From contig CAWCGF010000012.1 in assembly GCA_963794955.1 (NCBI GenBank), forward strand, positions 1 through 64,000: a DNA stretch of 64,000 nt. The letters run 5' to 3'. This document shows positions 35,759-45,317 of the stretch, piece after piece. Numbering within the stretch: the first letter of the stretch is position 1; every line of letters starts with the position of its first letter. The translations under genes and the position numbers were made by a program. Under the pieces are notes generated by a model, which was not told the DNA's origin, did no database searches, and saw only the letters and a program-made list of their open reading frames with translations. This DNA is from JAFDVL01 sp963794955 (GTDB lineage: Bacteria; Acidobacteriota; Blastocatellia; RBC074).

Positions 35759-36306
35759 ATGCACGGCCTTCCACCGATTCTTGTGACTCCTCGCTTGCAG
35801 TTGCGGCCTTTCGTCCGGTCAGATGAGGCAACGCTCCACACGTTTTGGACTGATCCGGGCGTTCGCAAATATTTGTGGGATGATCTTGTAATCTCGCGGG
35901 AGCAAGCGGCGGAAGTTGTTGCCACCAGTCTTCACGATTTTGCCGCGTATGGTTTCGGCCATTGGGTTAGCTCTTTCCACGGCGAATCCAATTTGATTGG
36001 CTGGTGTGGCTTGCGTCATTTTGGCGAGCGGGCCGAAGTCGAAGTGCTCTATGGCATCCTGCCGCAGTTTTGGGGGCAAAGCCTGGCCGTAGAAGCCACG
36101 CGTGCCGTCCTTCAGTATGGTTTTGAAGCACTGCGTTGGCGCGCATCTTTGCCGGCATTGATCCGCCCAACCTGGCTTCTGTGCGCGTGCTGGAAAAGCT
36201 CGGAATGCACTTTGACAAAAGCACTGAGATCAATGGCCGAGAAGCGATTTCTTACGTGCTCTCCCACGAAGAATTTCAACTAACCAATCACGCAGAGTTT
36301 GCATAA
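35759..36306 (+). CDS. GNAT acetyltransferase (RimJ/RimL-type), frameshifted
   Basis: ATG 35759 opens a RimJ-like start (L-V-T-P-R-L-Q-L-R-P-F-V-R-S-D), and the acceptor-side pattern E-V-L-Y-G-I-L-P-Q-F-W-G-Q-S-L-A-V-E-A-T follows. At about 36140, after A-L-R-W, the reading frame leaves the family and ends at 36283. Another frame continues perfectly: R-I-F-A-G-I-D-P-P-N-L-A-S-V-R-V-L-E-K-L-G-M, ending at the TAA 36304-36306. One base is missing between them. Intact, the enzyme would be ~182 residues and transfer acetyl from acetyl-CoA to an N-terminal amine or similar acceptor. Either a pseudogene or a sequence error; motifs on both sides are well preserved. Confidence 0.82.
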
Positions 36307-36310
36307 GCCT

Positions 36311-38042
36311 ATGCCTGTTTTCACTCGCAAGCGAACCCTTCCTATCCTCTTCGTCCTTTTGCTATTACTGCTGGGCGCGTGGCTTCTTTTTCAGCGGTTT
36401 GAGCGCGTGGCCCTGGAAAATTATGTGCCGGAAACCGCGCTGGGTTATATCGCTGTCAATGATTTGCCCAGCTTACTAGATGGCTTCACTGGCACTGAGG
36501 CCTGGCAACAGCTTGCCCCGATTTATGGGGTTACGAATAGCTTGCAGTATGCGGGCTGGGCGAGCCGCCTCGGGCGTTGGACGGGGCTGGGAACGAAAGA
36601 GACATTATTGCTGGCGCGCGGCCAATTTGTCCTGGTCGTGAAGGGCATCGAAGTAACAGGCGAGGAGGTCAAACCGCGCCTGGCCTTAGTCATTGAAACA
36701 CACGGCAGCGCGGCCAGCGTCAACGCCTTAATTGCTGAACGGATGCCACAACTGGCGGCTCGTGTTTACAAACAACCGATGGCCGAAACCAGCGAATATG
36801 CCGGGGTGACCATCACGATTTATCGTGCGCCGCAAAGCGAACGCCGGATGTTGTCAGCGGGCATTGGCAGCGCCTGGCTCATTGCAAATGATGCTGAGAC
36901 CTTGCAGGCATGTATTGATGTGCAGCAAGGGCGTGTCGCTTCAATGGCCAAAAACAGCTTTCTGCCACAAGCACGCGCCGAGGTGAAGCAAGAAGGGGAC
37001 ATTTTCGCTTTCGTCAGCCAAGCAGGGGCTTCTCGCCTCTCGCAATTTTTCACGCACCTATTGCTCGGCAAGGCTCTTGCCGGAACGCCCCTGGCAGGTT
37101 TGCCCGAAGGGTTGATGGGCGAAGTCGCAGAAGGAACGGTCGAGGCCCTGGCCTACAGCACAAGTTTTGCCAAAGGGGGCGTGCAGGATCGGTATGCGGT
37201 TTTATGCAAGCCTGAAGCGGCGGAGAGCCTGCGGGCGGCGTTTCGTGTGTCAAGTAACGCCGTGCTAGAAAAGAGCGCCGCTTTGCAATTAGTTCCTGCC
37301 ACTGCGCAGGAAGTTACGCTGGTCAACGTCGAAGACCCTGGCCTGGCGCTGGAAGGCGTCGAGCGCATCGTTTCCGGTCATCTGGGTGTGGCACAAAGCT
37401 TCCTCTTTCATAAATTTTTCACGAGTGCGCGCAAAACGTTTTTGGGACTGGAACCCGGCGAGAGCGCCGCAACAGTAGCAGGCACCGAAGTGGTTCGTTT
37501 TAGCGTGCCCGCGTTGGAGTCAGACAAATCAGATCGTGTCTGGGTCGTGGGAGCGCGAAATCGGCAAAAGCTGTCGCAACTAGCCGAACGGTTATTACAG
37601 CAACAGGCAACCAGTGTCGGTCGGATTAACTATCATGGCACTCGAACTCACGAGCGCGCACGATGGCAAACGAGCTTTCGCTTTTATTGGGAATTACCTG
37701 GTACTAAGTAGCCCGGAACAGGTGATGCGCTTGCTTGAAGACCGCGAGAAACACCCCTCTTGGCTCACGACCGAACAATTTACGGCGGCGCGGATGCCAG
37801 AGCCAACCACCAATGCGGTGCTGTACAGCTTCAGTTCTGTCGTGCCCGAAACGGACAGCATGATGAAAGTGGCGGCGCGTCGGCTCAAAGGGAACCCGCA
37901 AGCCGACGCGCTGCCTTTACTCGAACGATTACCTTGGGCAACGGCCGTCACCTCATTGACTGCGCGGGGACTTTACCGTGAGGCATATTCGCCTGTTGGC
38001 AATTTCCCTTTAGCGATCACATTTGTGGATGATATTTTCTAA
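36311..38042 (+). CDS. Membrane-anchored DUF3352-like protein, frameshifted
   Basis: ATG 36311 is 4 bases after the GNAT stop. A single N-terminal transmembrane helix (P-I-L-F-V-L-L-L-L-L-L-G-A-W-L-L) is followed by an extracytoplasmic region opening P-E-T-A-L-G-Y-I-A-V-N-D-L, similar in pattern to DUF3352 proteins. The frame ends at 37711 with a basic, unrelated tail. A second frame gives L-T-S-A-H-D-G-K-R-A-F-A-F-I-G-N-Y-L-V, ending at 38042. Deleting one base near 37643 joins them into a protein of ~576 residues. Function unknown; the domain family is often found in bacterial envelope proteins. Confidence 0.75.
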
Positions 38043-38060
38043 ACCCCAGGATCAGCGGTC

Positions 38061-38444
38061 TTATAGTTTATTCTTCTTGCGCAGGCCAGCGGCAAAGGCT
38101 GCCAAGCCGCTACCAAGCAGTAATAAGGACATGGGTTCGGGAACGGGACTGGAATTGAGCACCGAGCTGGAATCTCTGGCACCATTATTGGTCACCGTCA
38201 GGATTTTATAAAACGGCACCCGACCAAAACTTGCAAACGTGAGAGTGTGACCATTGCCTTGCATTAAATTGGCCGCATTGTTGGCTGCGGACGTGGAGGT
38301 GAAGGCCATGATTTCGGTGTTGTTCAGTGTCGTAATGAACCTGGCGCGGATTTCCGGTGTGTCTTTTATTGGATCGGCGAAGATAGGAGTAGTGAGTAGC
38401 AAAAGAATTCCTATTCCTACGCCCGACCGTAATTTCTTTTTCAT
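38061..38444 (-). CDS. Small PEP-CTERM-anchored secreted protein
   Basis: 127 residues from ATG 38444. The N-terminal signal peptide (M-K-K-K-L-R-S-G-V-G-I-G-I-L-L-L-L-T-T) is followed by ~75 residues with no recognised domain. The C-terminus is a textbook PEP-CTERM signal: V-P-E-P-M, a hydrophobic span (S-L-L-L-L-G-S-G-L-A-A-F-A-A-G) and a basic tail R-K-K-N-K. Such proteins are processed by an exosortase and released to the surface or matrix. The exosortase gene is not in this window. Confidence 0.88.
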   Translation of the reverse strand: MKKKLRSGVGIGILLLLTTPIFADPIKDTPEIRARFITTLNNTEIMAFTSTSAANNAANLMQGNGHTLTFASFGRVPFYKILTVTNNGARDSSSVLNSSPVPEPMSLLLLGSGLAAFAAGLRKKNKL

Positions 38445-38646
38445 AAAAAAGTCTCCTCGAAGTATTTCTGGATTTACAGCACAAAAATTGTGCCTTCAGA
38501 TAAACTACGTGGATTCTATGATTGCTAAGTAAATCAGTGGTTCCGAATTGCCGGATGAGGAAAGAGGAATATATCCACTTTCCGAGAGGCAGTGTAACCG
38601 CTGACCGAGAAGCGGTCAAGGGGGAATCGTGGAGCGAGGCCATCGG

Positions 38647-39327
38647 TTAACGAGACGAGGAGAGCTTTTTGAGATAGCGACTGGTATATTTGGGAGCGGC
38701 CTGATCCGCAGCTATCTGTTCCCGGAGATGTTGCAAGTCGGCTGGACTATCAATGTCATACCACTCTGGCAAGAAAGACATTGCCAAGTGCAGTGGCTCC
38801 GCTCTGGACTGTATCTGCGATAAAGTATTTTCCGCACTCCAAGCAATTTGCGCGAACAATTGGGATGGCAATCTATTCATCCCAACAAGATAAAACCCGC
38901 CATCGGCAGCCGGGCCGAACACTACCTGGTCAGGCGTCAGCAAACGCTCAAAGGCTTCATAAATTAGTGCTGCTGGCAAGGTGGGGCTGTCGGCCCCCAG
39001 GATGACCACAGAGCCAAAGCCAAGCTCGAAGAAATCAACCAAACAATTATGCAACCGCTCCCCCAAATCATCGCCGCGCTGAGCCAGCAGCAGACAACCA
39101 TCAAACTCTGCGGTCTCAAATGCTTCTAACTCCTCAGCGGGTGTATAGCACAACGCAAGCGATAGCTGCTCGCGTTCCTCTTGCACCGCTTCCATCACCG
39201 CAAACGTGTCTCGCAGAAAACAAACGTACAATTCCGTTGCCTGTTCTGCTGTCAATGCGCCAATCAAGCGTGTCTTGACCTGCCCAACCAGTGGTGCTTT
39301 CGCCATCAGTACCAGTGCTTCTTTCAT
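38647..39327 (-). CDS. DUF2064/TIGR04282 glycosyltransferase-like protein
   Basis: 226 residues, ATG 39327 overlapping the mazG stop by 4 bases, so the two are translationally coupled. It opens L-V-L-M-A-K-A-P-L-V-G-Q-V-K-T-R-L, the nucleotide-sugar/phosphate loop of the DUF2064 family, and has G-D-D-L-G-E-R-L, V-I-L-G-A-D-S-P-T-L-P and F-G-P-A-A-D-G-G-F-Y-L-V-G, a GT-A fold with a D-x-D-like site. In some bacteria relatives work in arsenosugar or mannosyl transfer. Here the acceptor is unknown, and pairing with mazG is not informative. Confidence 0.85.
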   Translation of the reverse strand: MKEALVLMAKAPLVGQVKTRLIGALTAEQATELYVCFLRDTFAVMEAVQEEREQLSLALCYTPAEELEAFETAEFDGCLLLAQRGDDLGERLHNCLVDFFELGFGSVVILGADSPTLPAALIYEAFERLLTPDQVVFGPAADGGFYLVGMNRLPSQLFAQIAWSAENTLSQIQSRAEPLHLAMSFLPEWYDIDSPADLQHLREQIAADQAAPKYTSRYLKKLSSSR

Positions 39328-40142
39328 AACGTTTTTGCGGGAGATTGTTTTTCGTTGCGCTTGGCTTCATCCCAATAGGAATCCATTTCGTGCAGCGTCA
39401 CTTCGGCGAAGGCCTTGTCTTGTTCTGCCAGACGATTTTCGATGTGTCCGAAGCGACGGCGAAATTTGCGGTTGGCAGCTTTCAAGGCGTTCTCCGGCTC
39501 CACGCCAAGTTTCCGTGCCAGATTTACCGCCACAAACAACAAATCCCCGATCTCCTCCGCCACGGCATTTTGATTCCGTTCTTCCCGTTTGAGTTCGACC
39601 TGCAACTCATCCAGTTCTTCTTCGAGCTTCTCAATCACTTGCTCTGCCTCGGTCCAATCAAAGCCGACCCGTGCCGCCTTAGTGGTAAGTTGATGCGCTT
39701 CGAGCAAGGCGGGAATTTTCTTTGACACACCATCAAGCAGTGACAGGTTGGTTGCCTCTCCTTTGCCCGCTTCCCTTCGCTCCGTGGCTTTAATCGCCTC
39801 CCAATTCACTAACACTTCTGCGGTTGTTTCCGCCTTCTCCTCCCCAAAGACGTGCGGATGCCGTCGCCACATTTTTTCGTACACGCGCGTAATGGAAGCG
39901 TGCAGATCAAACTGCCCGGCTTCCGCCGCGATTTGCCCATAAAACACCAGTTGAAAGAGCAAGTCACCGAGTTCATCGCGTAATTCAGGCCAGTCCTCCG
40001 CTTCCGCCGCTTCGATCACTTCGTAGGCTTCTTCGATGAGCATGGGACCGAGTGTTGCGTATGTTTGCTCGCGATCCCAGGGGCATCCATTCGGGGCGCG
40101 CAAGCGCGCCATCATTGCGATTAAATCGTCTAAAGTCTTCAT
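39324..40142 (-). CDS. mazG: Nucleoside triphosphate pyrophosphohydrolase MazG
   Basis: 272 residues from ATG 40142. Two MazG half-domains are present: residues ~14-130 with C-P-W-D-R-E-Q-T, E-E-A-Y-E-V-I-E-A and D-E-L-G-D-L-L-F-Q, and ~160-260 with V-G-F-D-W, E-E-L-D-E-L and E-E-I-G-D-L-L-F-V. The E-x-x-E...E-x-x-D residues bind Mg2+ and hydrolyse NTPs to NMP and pyrophosphate, a housecleaning role that removes abnormal nucleotides. Length matches E. coli MazG (263). It is cytoplasmic and the first gene of a two-gene unit. Confidence 0.95.
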   Translation of the reverse strand: MKTLDDLIAMMARLRAPNGCPWDREQTYATLGPMLIEEAYEVIEAAEAEDWPELRDELGDLLFQLVFYGQIAAEAGQFDLHASITRVYEKMWRRHPHVFGEEKAETTAEVLVNWEAIKATERREAGKGEATNLSLLDGVSKKIPALLEAHQLTTKAARVGFDWTEAEQVIEKLEEELDELQVELKREERNQNAVAEEIGDLLFVAVNLARKLGVEPENALKAANRKFRRRFGHIENRLAEQDKAFAEVTLHEMDSYWDEAKRNEKQSPAKTL

Positions 40143-40496
40143 TGGCTCTTAGGAAAAAAATAACAATCTTTGTTGTTGACAATCAAGGTTGGCGATTGTA
40201 AGTTTATCCGGCTATCTGAGGCAAATTTTACCAGCCCCAAGCTGACTTTTTTAGCCGAACAGCGTGCTTTTAGGCTCTGCGGTCTAGTTGGTCGATTTAC
40301 TGTTACGGCTTCCCCCAAGCGCAGACTACTCCTGTTGAAATTACCCAGCGTTTCCCTTGTAGGTTGACAATTTGAGCGCCCCACCGTGAATAACGCTGAA
40401 CCTGCGTTCTCTCAATATTCCTACGTTGTTATTTGGATTATTACTCTGTGAGTTCTTGTTAGTCTCTGGGCTATGAGTGCCTGAAAGGAGTGAAGT
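40143..40496. other. Intergenic spacer upstream of the degenerate receiver gene
   Basis: 354 bases between divergent genes, AT-rich near mazG. TTGACA-like boxes occur near 40178 and 40375 but without convincing -10 partners. No gene or clear structured element was recognised; the AAAGGAG at 40484-40490 serves the next gene. Confidence 0.35.
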
Positions 40497-40952
40497 ATGT
40501 TATTACAAACTGCCGCTCGTGCTGTTCCCACGTCAATAAATCTTATGCGAGCCAATCAAGCTCGTTTGTTGCTCGTTTCCGATGAACCGAAACATCTCAA
40601 AGCCTTGCAATTAGAATTAACCGTGAGCGGAGTCGAGATCACGAATGCGACCACCACAGAAGAAGTTCGCCTAGCCTGTTGCACCGGTCACGATTTAGCC
40701 GTAGTAGATGTCGCGCCCGGCAAAGTGATTGCTGTCCTGGAAACACTACGAAGTAGTGCCGGGCATGGCGATATTTCGGTGCTCGTTGATACCAGCCGTT
40801 TGCTGGAAGACCCCAGCTTGGCTGGGGTGTTGCCAACCTTTCGCGCGATGCCCTGCAATTCGGAAGAATTGGTACGGTTAGCGCGCAGCCGCGTGACCAC
40901 CACGAAAAAGCGCCGCCCATCCAATATTGCTAACTCCAACAAAGTTCTCTAA
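40497..40952 (+). CDS. Degenerate CheY-like receiver domain protein
   Basis: 151 residues, ATG 40497 with AAAGGAG. After a 20-residue leader the CheY pattern runs R-L-L-L-V-S-D29-E30-P, then A-V-V-D71-V-A-P-G at the phosphoacceptor strand and S-V-L-V-D-T. The conserved Lys-Pro after strand 5 is A-M-P here, so the signalling Lys is lost (Met118). Phosphorylation may therefore be weak or absent, and it might act as a scaffold or pseudo-receiver. The C-terminus is basic (T-T-K-K-R-R). No kinase or output domain is fused or adjacent. It lies 115 bases upstream of tRNA-Sec. Confidence 0.72.
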   Translation: MLLQTAARAVPTSINLMRANQARLLLVSDEPKHLKALQLELTVSGVEITNATTTEEVRLACCTGHDLAVVDVAPGKVIAVLETLRSSAGHGDISVLVDTSRLLEDPSLAGVLPTFRAMPCNSEELVRLARSRVTTTKKRRPSNIANSNKVL

Positions 40953-41067
40953 TCCCCACCAGTCCAGGGAAGTCTTGGGAAAGTATACTTTTCCAGGTCT
41001 TCCCTCGCTTTCTCCTCCTCCCAGCCAGACTTTTCCTAACCAATATGCTACATTGACGACCCGTCAC

Positions 41068-41166
<99 letters not shown>

Positions 41167-41370
41167 ACTGCAAGCACTTGATAGGATAGAGATTAGCAAT
41201 AAGGTAGCGGGAGATATTCACTCTGCTCTCTACTTGCGCCTGCTGTTCCGCCACGCGATTTGCTGTGAGGGCGGCCAGCGCCGATTTCATCTTGCCACGC
41301 GGCAGCTAGTGAGCACTAGGCCTATTAGTCTATCTGAGAGCCAGTTTCAGAGTTTTGCGTCGCTGGTACA

Positions 41371-42789
41371 TCAGGGGTAAACCGTGACAATCACACGTTG
41401 ATAGCGCGTGAGCGGAGGCACCCCTTGATCGGTCACCGCCAGAATCACGTGCATCGTCTCGGGGTTTGTGACTTTTGGTGCGGTGAACCACGCGTTGCTT
41501 TTGTTAGCATCTTCGATCTTCAGCGGCGCGCCCGTGCGGGCAGTGGCAAGGACGAACGTGCCTGGCTCACCATAATAAATCCATTCGTAGGAAAGCGCGT
41601 TGCCGTCAGGATCAGTTGAGCCTTCGGCGCTCAAGCTTACGCGCTCGCCGCTTTTGGCCTTGAGCTGATTGGCGTGGTTGAGTTTGGCGACGGGCGGGTG
41701 ATTGGCTTCAGTGTAGGGTTTAATCGTCCAATCCATCCGTGCGGCGAAATCATTCTGATAGGCCGAACGCCAGCGCCAAATCGTGGCTTTGTTGCTGGTG
41801 TGCCATTTGCCGTCCGCGCCCAACACTTCGTCTTCGGCGTTCGTCCACAGTGCCCTGGTTTCGGGTTCGATAAACCACTTCTGCATACGCGGCATGTATA
41901 GCTCATAGCGCCCGCCCCAACTGCCCCAGTCGGGATGTTCCGAGTCGCCCAGCCCATTGTTGATGAGATACAAAAAACTCGGCGTATCGCCTTCCATCAA
42001 AAATTTGAAAGGCGGATATTGTGCGCCAAGCGGCCCTTTGCTGCGAATATTCTTTTCGAGCCAGGGATTGTCCACATTGCTGAAATCAGCGCCAACAAAC
42101 CGTCCGTGAAAGTTGTCTCCGCTGATCGCGCTCCATGTAGCGTGATGATAGGCACCGCCGGAGTGGACGCCTGGACTGGCGATATAAAACAGATTCGGGA
42201 ATGTCTTTCTGAGCCATGGCCCGCTGTCGTCCTGATCTGAGATTGTGTAAATCCGTAGTTTGGCAACGAATTTTTCTACGTCATCAGGCGAGCGCGTCAT
42301 CCGCACTTTCCACAGCGCCTGCGCCAGACAATTCGGCCCGCCCCATACCAGCACCCACACCGGACGCGGATCATCGCGGTCAACGACGCGAATGATCAAC
42401 TCTGACCCAGGCGAATCCATGTCCCGCCCGACGGCATTCATACCGTAAGCCGGTCGCCCGTCGCGAAGTACAGAAAGCAAATATTCCGGCGTGGGATAAC
42501 CCGGTTCGTGCTTCAACAGGTTCTCGCGGACTTTTGCGTAAGCCTCGATAATTTCGCGGATGCGCCACGAGGCAGTCTTGTCCTTCTGATGCGTGGAAGT
42601 CGTCGCAACCAATCCTTCGACATCCCAATGGTTGCTGTAGGTGAGAAAGCGAACCATAGACTGCGTATCATCGGGTTCATTCTCAATATCAGTCAGCACA
42701 ATCACGCGCTCTTTGGCATACGCCGTCAGGCTTGCGCAGACGCATAAGGCGACAATCACAAAGAAGGTTTTGGCTAAACGGAGATGCAC
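41371..42789 (-). CDS. Secreted DUF1593 nucleoside-hydrolase-like protein with C-terminal Ig-like domain
   Basis: 472 residues, GTG start at 42789 with an AGGTGA site that contains the stop of the preceding gene, so translation is coupled. Signal peptide to ~26 (L-C-V-C-A-S-L-T-A-Y-A). The catalytic-type motif V-L-T-D-I-E-N-E-P-D-D-T-Q-S opens the nucleoside-hydrolase-like Rossmann domain, with a second conserved W-V-L-V-W-G-G-P-N-C-L-A. The last ~90 residues form an Ig-like domain (S-G-E-R-V-S-L-S-A-E-G-S-T-D-P-D-G). In DUF1593 relatives metal-bound Asp residues suggest N- or O-glycosyl hydrolysis; the substrate is unknown. It is the second of two tandem paralogs. Confidence 0.88.
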   Translation of the reverse strand: MHLRLAKTFFVIVALCVCASLTAYAKERVIVLTDIENEPDDTQSMVRFLTYSNHWDVEGLVATTSTHQKDKTASWRIREIIEAYAKVRENLLKHEPGYPTPEYLLSVLRDGRPAYGMNAVGRDMDSPGSELIIRVVDRDDPRPVWVLVWGGPNCLAQALWKVRMTRSPDDVEKFVAKLRIYTISDQDDSGPWLRKTFPNLFYIASPGVHSGGAYHHATWSAISGDNFHGRFVGADFSNVDNPWLEKNIRSKGPLGAQYPPFKFLMEGDTPSFLYLINNGLGDSEHPDWGSWGGRYELYMPRMQKWFIEPETRALWTNAEDEVLGADGKWHTSNKATIWRWRSAYQNDFAARMDWTIKPYTEANHPPVAKLNHANQLKAKSGERVSLSAEGSTDPDGNALSYEWIYYGEPGTFVLATARTGAPLKIEDANKSNAWFTAPKVTNPETMHVILAVTDQGVPPLTRYQRVIVTVYP

Positions 42790-42793
42790 AGTT

Positions 42794-44105
42794 TCACCTC
42801 TTATTTGGGGATTGGCAGCGCAGCATCCGCGCGGCGAAGTCACGCAGAAAATCCACGCGCCATTGATTCACGCTTTTCGCGCCGGGATGAACGCCTTCGG
42901 CGGCAGACGGATCAGGGTCATCAGTCCACCAGTTCGGATGCACCGTCGAAGGTTGGCTCGTGCGATCAACCAGCGGCGGCACAGCGGTGAATTTGCCCGA
43001 CTTGCCGTCGAGTCCGGCGAAATCGCTTTTGATTGCGTATGACCAAACTTTTGCATCGCGCGGGGCAAAGCGGAAGCGCAACACTTTGCCTTCATTCAAA
43101 CCAATAGCCGGGATGCGATTGTCGAAAATCATTTTCGCCGAGTTTGCCGCTGAGAAGCCCGCCGGAACAGGCAGTGCGAATTCGACGACGCCGAAGACTT
43201 CGGACTTGATCAGCTTCGGTGGTCAGATGATTGAAGACGGTTTTGCGCCCGTCCCAGATACGCACGAACTTTCCACCCCAGCCGGGTTGCGACGGGTCGG
43301 ACGTGTTACCGTGCAACAGCCAACCGACCGATGGTGTGTCGCCCATCTTGATCACGCCTTTGAGTTGAGTGTTGAAGTAATCTCCAAGCACGCCCTGCTC
43401 CGCGATGTGCGCGGCGACGAATTCCTTATTGCCCCACTCGCCCGACTGATTGCCGCCGACAAACCAGCCGCGATAGGTCGCATTGGCTTCGATCATCCAA
43501 AGCTTTGGGTGATTTTGTTCGATGTAGTTGTACGCATCCACGCTCCACATCTTGTTCGGGCCGCCGATCCAATACACGCGCAGCTTGGGCAGGATGTAAG
43601 GGGCGTCATGCAACGCTTGCGCGAGGTCTTCGATACCGCCCCAGACCAGCACGTGCAGTGGCCGCGCATCCTTGCGTCGCGCGCTTCGCACAATCCACTG
43701 CGAACCTTCCGTTGGCGTTCCGATACCCGCCGTGCCGGGGCTTTCCAGTGCGCCTTGTTTCGTTATCGCGCGCAATGCCTGCGGCGGCGGATAGTGGGTC
43801 GAATATGTTTTCAGATTGGCGTAATCGCGCTCATAGCGGCCAATGACTTCGAGGATATGTTCCTTGCGACCGGGGCCGTAGGGTGAAGAAACCAACCCTT
43901 CGATGTCGAAGCGGTCGGCATACACCAGGAAATGTACCATTGATTGAAAGTCATCGGGATCAGTGCCGCCAATGTCAGACGAGACGAGTACGCGAAGCCG
44001 TTGTTTAGCAGTGACAGTTTCGGCAGGCGCAAAGAATGCCCCGCTCGCAAGGAGCACCATCAAAACTGCTATCGGCATGTAGCGCCAATTTTTGAGATGC
44101 ATCAT
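42794..44105 (-). CDS. Secreted DUF1593 protein, paralog of the next gene, frameshifted
   Basis: Begins at the ATG 44105 (ATG ATG, weak ribosome site) with signal peptide (M-H-L-K-N-W-R-Y, hydrophobic to A-P-A-E-T). The DUF1593 motif is V-L-V-S-S-D-I-G-G-T-D-P-D-D-F-Q-S. The frame is intact to E-A-D-Q-V near 43205; it then ends as a basic tail at 43092. A second frame takes over: E-V-F-G-V-V-E-F-A-L-P-V-P-A-G and on to an Ig-like end at 42794. Removing one base at 43201-43203 joins the two into ~437 residues. Either pseudogenised or a base-calling error. It is transcribed with the adjacent paralog. Confidence 0.82.
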
Positions 44106-44125
44106 TGACTCTAGGAATGAGATTC

Positions 44126-44391
44126 TCAGTTGCGTCTGAAAAGACCGATTTGCTCGGCGTTCTCGTGTGTAATTAACTCGCAAGCAATCCCCTGTTTTTC
44201 CGGCTTGCTGCTCGCTCCAACTTTGATGAATTGGTCAGTCGGCTCAACCGCCAGGCAGGAAAAATCAGCGCGGCTGGCTGCAACAATGTCGCCTGGATGT
44301 CGCCTGCCTCAATCACGGCGATGACATCCAGGCTGCCGTCAAAGCTGATGACAATGACGCTTTTTCTGCCTGCTGCTTTCAGCGCCGCCGA
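44126..44391 (-). pseudogene. 3' remnant of a sugar-binding ABC-transporter protein (RbsB/LacI-type periplasmic fold)
   Basis: From the base after the D-2-hydroxyacid dehydrogenase stop, one minus-strand frame reads A-A-L-K-A-A-G-R, V-I-V-I-S-F-D-G-S-L-D-V-I-A-V-I-E-A-G-D-I and Q-A-T-L-L-Q-P-A. After a one-base shift near 44253 another frame reads A-V-E-P-T-D-Q-F-I-K-V-G-A-S-S-K-P-E-K and C-E-L-I-T-H-E-N-A-E-Q-I-G-L-F, ending at TGA 44126-44128. These are the last ~89 codons of a type 1 periplasmic sugar-binding protein. The 5' part is absent, so it is a decayed remnant. It hints that a sugar-uptake locus once stood here. Confidence 0.75.
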
Positions 44392-45309
44392 CTACACGAT
44401 GCGATCCACTAATTCTTCACCAGCCGTAAAACGCCTCAGGTTTTCCAAGAATAACCTTACTAATCGCTCTTGCTCGTTGATATGCCCACCTGCCGTGTGC
44501 GGCGTGATGTAGCAGTTCGGCAATTTCCATAACGCATGATCAGATGGCAGTGGCTCAGGATTCGTCACATCCAGATAAGCAAACGACAATTGCCCGGACT
44601 GAAGCGCGGCGAGTAAATCAGCTTGATCGGTCGTTGTGCCACGTCCAATGCTGTAATAAATCGCGCCTCGCTTCATTGCGCCAAAGCGATCCGCATCCAC
44701 GAAATTCTGCGTCTGCGGATTCGCGGGCAAGATATTAATGACGTGATCGGCGGTCGGCAAATGATCATTCAGTTCCGCTTCAGTAATGGTCTTGATCAGT
44801 TCCTTCCCGGTTGGCGTACGACGCACTGCGATTAGATTCATCTTCAGCGGTGTCAGTAGTTCGCATAAGCGCCGGGCAATTGCGCCATAGCTCAAAAGCA
44901 AAGCCGTTTGTCCAGTTAACAAAAACGTCTCCGCACGCGTTTCCCATTGCGGCCAGCCTTGGCTGGAAAGCTGATTCTGCATTGAATCCGGGAGCCGTCG
45001 CGCCAATGCCATCATCATTGCCAGAACGTGTTCGGCGCAGGGTTCGTTGTAGACGCTGGAACTGTTGGTGAGCGTAATCCCGCGCGCTTGCAACCAGGCG
45101 CGCCGCTCGGCATTGTCGTACTTCTCATACCCCGCAGCAGGCACTTGAATCCATCGCAAGTGGGAGGAATTCTGCACCGTGCTGGGATCAATAAAACCAA
45201 AGATGATTTCCGCTTCAGCAATTTCCGTGGTGAGTTGATGCCCCGCCACGCCCTCACGGAGCAGTTGCATAACGGGTTCTGAGTAGGAGGTGTTGGTATA
45301 AATTTTCAT
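44392..45309 (-). CDS. D-2-hydroxyacid dehydrogenase family protein
   Basis: 305 residues from ATG 45309 (weak ribosome site). The two-domain fold is clear: an N-terminal catalytic half (P-V-M-Q-L-L-R-E), NAD-binding region with L-S-Y-G-A-I-A-R-R-L (the first Gly of the usual G-x-G-x-x-G is Ser), V-I-N-I-L-P-A-N, the catalytic Arg in S-I-G-R-G and the acid-base His in I-T-P-H-T-A-G-G. Such enzymes reduce 2-keto acids or oxidise D-hydroxy acids with NAD(H). The Ser substitution and short length (family ~310-330) are modest oddities. It abuts the substrate-binding remnant. Confidence 0.85.
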   Translation of the reverse strand: MKIYTNTSYSEPVMQLLREGVAGHQLTTEIAEAEIIFGFIDPSTVQNSSHLRWIQVPAAGYEKYDNAERRAWLQARGITLTNSSSVYNEPCAEHVLAMMMALARRLPDSMQNQLSSQGWPQWETRAETFLLTGQTALLLSYGAIARRLCELLTPLKMNLIAVRRTPTGKELIKTITEAELNDHLPTADHVINILPANPQTQNFVDADRFGAMKRGAIYYSIGRGTTTDQADLLAALQSGQLSFAYLDVTNPEPLPSDHALWKLPNCYITPHTAGGHINEQERLVRLFLENLRRFTAGEELVDRIV

Positions 45310-45317
45310 AAGTGAAG

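Noticed and set aside
41167..41370. Possible gene downstream of tRNA-Sec
   Set aside because: The plus-strand frame begins inside the tRNA and contains no recognisable motif; it might be a decayed fragment, but nothing supports it.
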